DNA from: CAWABB01 sp963780165
GTDB taxonomy: Bacteria; Bacteroidota; Ignavibacteria; UBA10030; UBA6906
NCBI GenBank assembly: GCA_963780165.1
Contig: CAWABB010000001.1
Span: forward strand, 558,001-622,000
Direction: 5' to 3'
Length of the DNA stretch: 64,000 nucleotides
Shown here in pieces: positions 61,464 through 64,000 of this stretch. The position numbers and the translations under genes are program-made. The stretch's first letter is position 1; each line of letters starts with the position of its first letter. The notes under the pieces were generated by a model. That model was given only the letters and a program-made list of their open reading frames with translations. It was not told where the DNA came from and searched no databases.

Positions 61464-62735
61464 CTACCGGAGGACCACAAGCCTGTGCGTTTCAACAAAC
61501 TCCCCGGCGCCGCCTCTGGAGTCCTGCGGTGACGCGGAGTCCAAACCGCGGACCTGCAGCCGATACAGATAGACCCCGCTGGCAAACGCCGAAGCATCGA
61601 GCATTGCTTCATGATACCCGGCCTCCTGATCATCCCGGACCAGAGTGGCCACCTGTCGTCCGAGCATATCGAATACCACAAGCGAAACGTTGGAGCGGGC
61701 GGGCAATGCGTATCTGATTCTTGTCGACGGGTTGAAAGGGTTCGGATAGTTCTGATGCAGGATCGGAACTGGTGGCAGAGCCACTGTCTGTGGCTCCACG
61801 GAAACCGGCAGCTCTGCCGAGGAAGCGTATCCCAGCTTCCAGCTTGAACCATTTCGCGTTCCGCTGTACCAGTAGTGCCAGGCCCCTTCGGCATACCGAA
61901 GGGTCCCTTCGTGCCTCCCTCCGGCGTCCCAGGTCCCGGGCGCGCCCGGTCCGAGCACCGGGTTCTCCGCATACTTCAACCACGTGACGCAGTCCACTGA
62001 CGTAGCCAGCGAAAGGGTGACGGTGTCGGTGCTGGACCTGCTTGTGTAGAGAAGGTAGAACATGCCGTCTTTGTACGTAAGACCCCCTGGCCCGGCTCCG
62101 TTTGCATCGGGGGCCGATGGCAGTCCGTGGACCACTACAGGATTCCCGGAATACTTCTCCCAGGTGATTCCGTCCGGCGACCGAGCGACGCCAACTTGAG
62201 CGATGATCCCATCATAGCCGCCGTAGATCATGTAGAACGTCTTCTCGACTTTCACAACCTTTGGGTACCACACATGCAGTGACTCCCACGTGCCCTCGGA
62301 GCCGGTTTCAATGACCGGGCTCGCGGGATGCTTCGTCCATGTATCCCCGTCCGGCGAGGTGGCAAGCCCGATCCGGATTTTGTCGTCCCAATCATGTCCG
62401 GTGTAATACATGAAATAAGTCGTGTCGACGCGCACGACTTCAACCCCGTGAAGCCTCTTGATGCCGAAGGTGCTCGTGAGATCCTCTCCCGGGCTGTTTT
62501 CGCTCTCAGTCCAGAATCTGCCGTCCGGCGAGGTCGCCCGGATGACATTATACCCGGTGGAACTCCACAGCTCAAACACTTGCCGGGAGCTATCATAGAC
62601 GACGGACGGATCGAGTACCGTGTACCAGGAGAGGTGTGGATTCAGCGGATCGGTGTACCAGTGGATCTGACCGATTGCCGCTTCGGGGAGGAAGAGTGCG
62701 CCGGCGATGAGCGCGAGGACGATGGTCCGGGCCAT
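61464..62735 (-). CDS. Secreted five-bladed beta-propeller (GH43/GH32-like) with T9SS sorting domain
   Basis: 423 aa from the ATG at 62735. A signal peptide is followed by repeats of the form LATSPDGDTWTKHPASPVIE and VARSPDGITWEKYSGNPVV, typical of the GH43/GH130/arabinanase-like five-bladed fold. DPSVVYDS may carry a catalytic Asp, but the active-site triad is not certain. The T9SS type A domain starts near LHQNYPNPFNPSTR and contains an inserted Gly/Ser/Ala/Arg loop like the one in the GH2 protein. Probably an extracellular glycan-active or glycan-binding protein. A terminator follows. Confidence 0.83.
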   Translation of the reverse strand: MARTIVLALIAGALFLPEAAIGQIHWYTDPLNPHLSWYTVLDPSVVYDSSRQVFELWSSTGYNVIRATSPDGRFWTESENSPGEDLTSTFGIKRLHGVEVVRVDTTYFMYYTGHDWDDKIRIGLATSPDGDTWTKHPASPVIETGSEGTWESLHVWYPKVVKVEKTFYMIYGGYDGIIAQVGVARSPDGITWEKYSGNPVVVHGLPSAPDANGAGPGGLTYKDGMFYLLYTSRSSTDTVTLSLATSVDCVTWLKYAENPVLGPGAPGTWDAGGRHEGTLRYAEGAWHYWYSGTRNGSSWKLGYASSAELPVSVEPQTVALPPVPILHQNYPNPFNPSTRIRYALPARSNVSLVVFDMLGRQVATLVRDDQEAGYHEAMLDASAFASGVYLYRLQVRGLDSASPQDSRGGAGEFVETHRLVVLR

Positions 62736-63196
62736 GACACAATACCCCACAATAGAATACCAGCGACGAGGATCTCCAGTCCCACCTGAAGAGGCTGGAG
62801 ACGCTCCCTGGAAATCAGACCCGGTGGATTTTCGCCAGAGTCCGAGCCAAAGTCAAGCTCGGCGACATGACGAGGGATCCGTGTCGTGCGAGGGATCCGT
62901 GCCGCGAGACGACGTTGTCTCGAGATGACGTTGTCTTGAGGTGACGTTGCCGCGAGGTGACGCTGCCGCGAGGTGACGCTGCCGCGGGGTGATGCCGCCG
63001 CGGGGTGACGCTGACGCGGGGTGACGCTGCCGCGGGGTGACGCTGCCGCGGGGTGATGCTACCGCGGGGTGACGCTACCGCGGGGTGACGCTGCCGCGAG
63101 GTGACGCTGCCGCGGGGTGATGCCGCCGCGGGGTGACGCTGACGCGAGGTGACGCTGCCGCGAGGTGATGCCGCCTCGGGGTGACGCTGCCGCCGG
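62736..63196. other. Intergenic region occupied by a minisatellite
   Basis: 460 bp, mostly the 16-bp repeat at 62906-63193. The remainder, nearest the propeller gene, has less regular repeat-like GAGGGATCCGTG units (about 62870-62905). Confidence 0.7.
62906..63193. repeat. 16-bp tandem repeat, 18 units
   Basis: Eighteen back-to-back units of 16 bp (theme GAGGTGACGCTGCCGC, with G/A at position 2 and minor changes), ending just before the DUF4177-like stop. No spacers separate the units, and the unit length is not a multiple of three, so neither CRISPR nor a coding repeat fits. Confidence 0.95.
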
Positions 63197-63460
63197 TCAG
63201 TTCTTCGGGCGCTTGAAGATGTAGTACAGGTCCTTCCCGTAATTCACGAAAGAGCACAACTCCCAGCCCTGCTCGCCCAGGGCGTTCATCTGAGAGATGT
63301 TCAGGTTCGCGCCATCGGTATACTCCCACTTGACCACCTTCGGAGCCTGTTGTGGCGCATTCTGCGCCTCCGCGGTCCTGCCTATGATCAGTGCGGCCAG
63401 CACAAGAGCCAACCCGATGACTACAACGAATCGTCCCTTGATGTTCATCGTGGATTTCAT
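63197..63460 (-). CDS. DUF4177-like small exported or membrane protein
   Basis: 87 aa from the ATG at 63460 (GAGG six bases upstream). A hydrophobic N-terminal segment (VVVIGLALVLAALIIG) precedes a soluble part with WEYTDGANLNISQMNALGEQGWELC and YYIFKR, close to the DUF4177 pattern (W-Y ... LN-LG-EGWEL ... YIFKR). Function unknown. Its stop codon abuts the end of the minisatellite. Confidence 0.72.
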   Translation of the reverse strand: MKSTMNIKGRFVVVIGLALVLAALIIGRTAEAQNAPQQAPKVVKWEYTDGANLNISQMNALGEQGWELCSFVNYGKDLYYIFKRPKN

Positions 63461-63505
63461 GCGCGCCTCTATTGTGTCGATATTGAACACCCCCCGCGCG
63501 GGGGC

Positions 63506-63712
63506 TCAGACTTCCAGGAATTCGGCCACCTTGAAGCTCCTGTCCTTCACAGCAACCTTCAGTGTGCCGGCTTCCTCATATACCACGTGGTTCGGAAAGA
63601 TCTGCTGGATATCCCTGACCGCATCCTCGCCACTCCCGAAGACGCTCTCCTCCAGCCGCTTTCGCGCAATCTCCGGCATGAAGTAGTGACCCTCTATCTG
63701 CCTGATTCTCAC
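63506..63712 (-). CDS. Small hypothetical protein
   Basis: 68 aa from a GTG with GGAGG and AGGA upstream. Soluble; segments IEGHYFMPEIARKRLEESVF and HVVYEEAGTLKVAVKDR. I do not recognise it. It precedes the DUF4177-like gene by about 45 bp on the same strand and may share its transcript. Confidence 0.55.
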   Translation of the reverse strand: MRIRQIEGHYFMPEIARKRLEESVFGSGEDAVRDIQQIFPNHVVYEEAGTLKVAVKDRSFKVAEFLEV

Positions 63713-64000
63713 GATTCCTGTCCTCCCCGGTTGTTTTCCTCATGAGTGTTCATCACATGCAGGAGGGACAAGGAACATGCCACCAGACATTGTTGTCTCT
63801 GGCGACGTTTCTCTTATTTCGATGCAAATCCGGGCGGTTGCCGACGCCATGAGTGAGCAAACTCAGCCATGGATGTCTTGAATTGTAGAAATTACCTTGC
63901 CGACCAAGGAACCTTGCAAGTCCACTTGCCGTTGGAGTAGTATGACACCGTCTCGAATCTCCGGAGAACCGTTATGTCTGTCGATATAAAAGTGAGAGGC
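63713..64000. other. Right edge of the window
   Basis: About 290 bp without a gene, repeat or RNA that I can support. Confidence 0.45.

Noticed and set aside
62906..63193. A CRISPR array
   Set aside because: The units are contiguous 16-mers with no spacers, and no cas genes are nearby.
1..64000. Type IX secretion machinery genes
   Set aside because: None of the recognisable machinery (for example SprA, PorV-like) occurs in the window; only cargo is present.

Overview
The window looks like a chromosomal segment from a GC-rich member of the Bacteroidota/Ignavibacteria (FCB) group. Four large secreted proteins (21156-23318, 23553-25916, 58249-60342, 61464-62735) end in the NYPNPFNP-type C-terminal domain that marks type IX secretion cargo. 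The window also holds many lipobox lipoproteins and DUF4783 and DUF3108 proteins. Genes are dense, mostly on the minus strand, and often joined by 4-bp ATGA or GTGA overlaps. The exact genus cannot be read from the sequence.

Layout. 1-2.9 kb is the end of a peptide/nickel-type ABC transporter operon (two permeases and a fused double ATPase). 2.9-7.8 kb is a minus-strand run: PhoH-like PIN-ATPase, Tex, and a D-cysteine desulfhydrase/ACC deaminase-like enzyme. 8.0-11.3 kb carries a DUF3108 protein, RtcB with its activator archease, and a YbaK-type editing deacylase. 11.4-21.1 kb is a mixed stretch: a signal-bearing MsrA, VOC and SnoaL-like proteins, an RRM protein, a stand-alone receiver domain, a DEDDh-exonuclease/GIY-YIG fusion, a HAD hydrolase, small secreted proteins and a metallophosphoesterase lipoprotein. 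21.1-26 kb encodes two secreted T9SS cargo proteins, one a GH2 glycosidase. 26-36 kb has a 7TM-SpoIIE phosphatase, a PLP decarboxylase, a Ser/Thr kinase with TolB-like and TPR regions, TrpB2 and a secreted Ntn-hydrolase.

36.3-43.9 kb looks accessory. It contains three near-identical perfect palindromes, a nuclease/phosphatase-family lipoprotein, an operon of MacB/FtsX-type permease + ATPase + BtaA-like DUF3419 aminocarboxypropyl transferase + a frameshifted GNAT gene, a HicB-HicA toxin-antitoxin pair, and an unknown lipoprotein next to tRNA-Phe. 44.2-57.7 kb is core metabolism and envelope: acyl-CoA dehydrogenase, a FabL/FabI-like reductase, glmS, pgeF, an NtrY-like histidine kinase, DUF4783, a fibronectin-III lipoprotein, and pyrC-pyrB-pyrR. 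The pyr genes are preceded by an apparent PyrR-binding RNA hairpin and attenuator just downstream of tRNA-Val. 57.7-64 kb holds two more T9SS cargo proteins, a membrane protein with a conserved Cys motif, a 16-bp minisatellite and small proteins.

The most interesting points are: (i) a PyrR-type attenuator outside the Firmicutes setting where it is classically known; (ii) the palindrome family with a constant core and arms that change together; (iii) a lipoprotein signal peptide whose hydrophobic core is encoded by a 15-bp tandem repeat; (iv) the ABC exporter-DUF3419-GNAT operon as a possible uncharacterised lipid-headgroup system; (v) several unrelated degenerate minisatellites at gene borders. 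All calls were made by reading the sequence; no database search was run.
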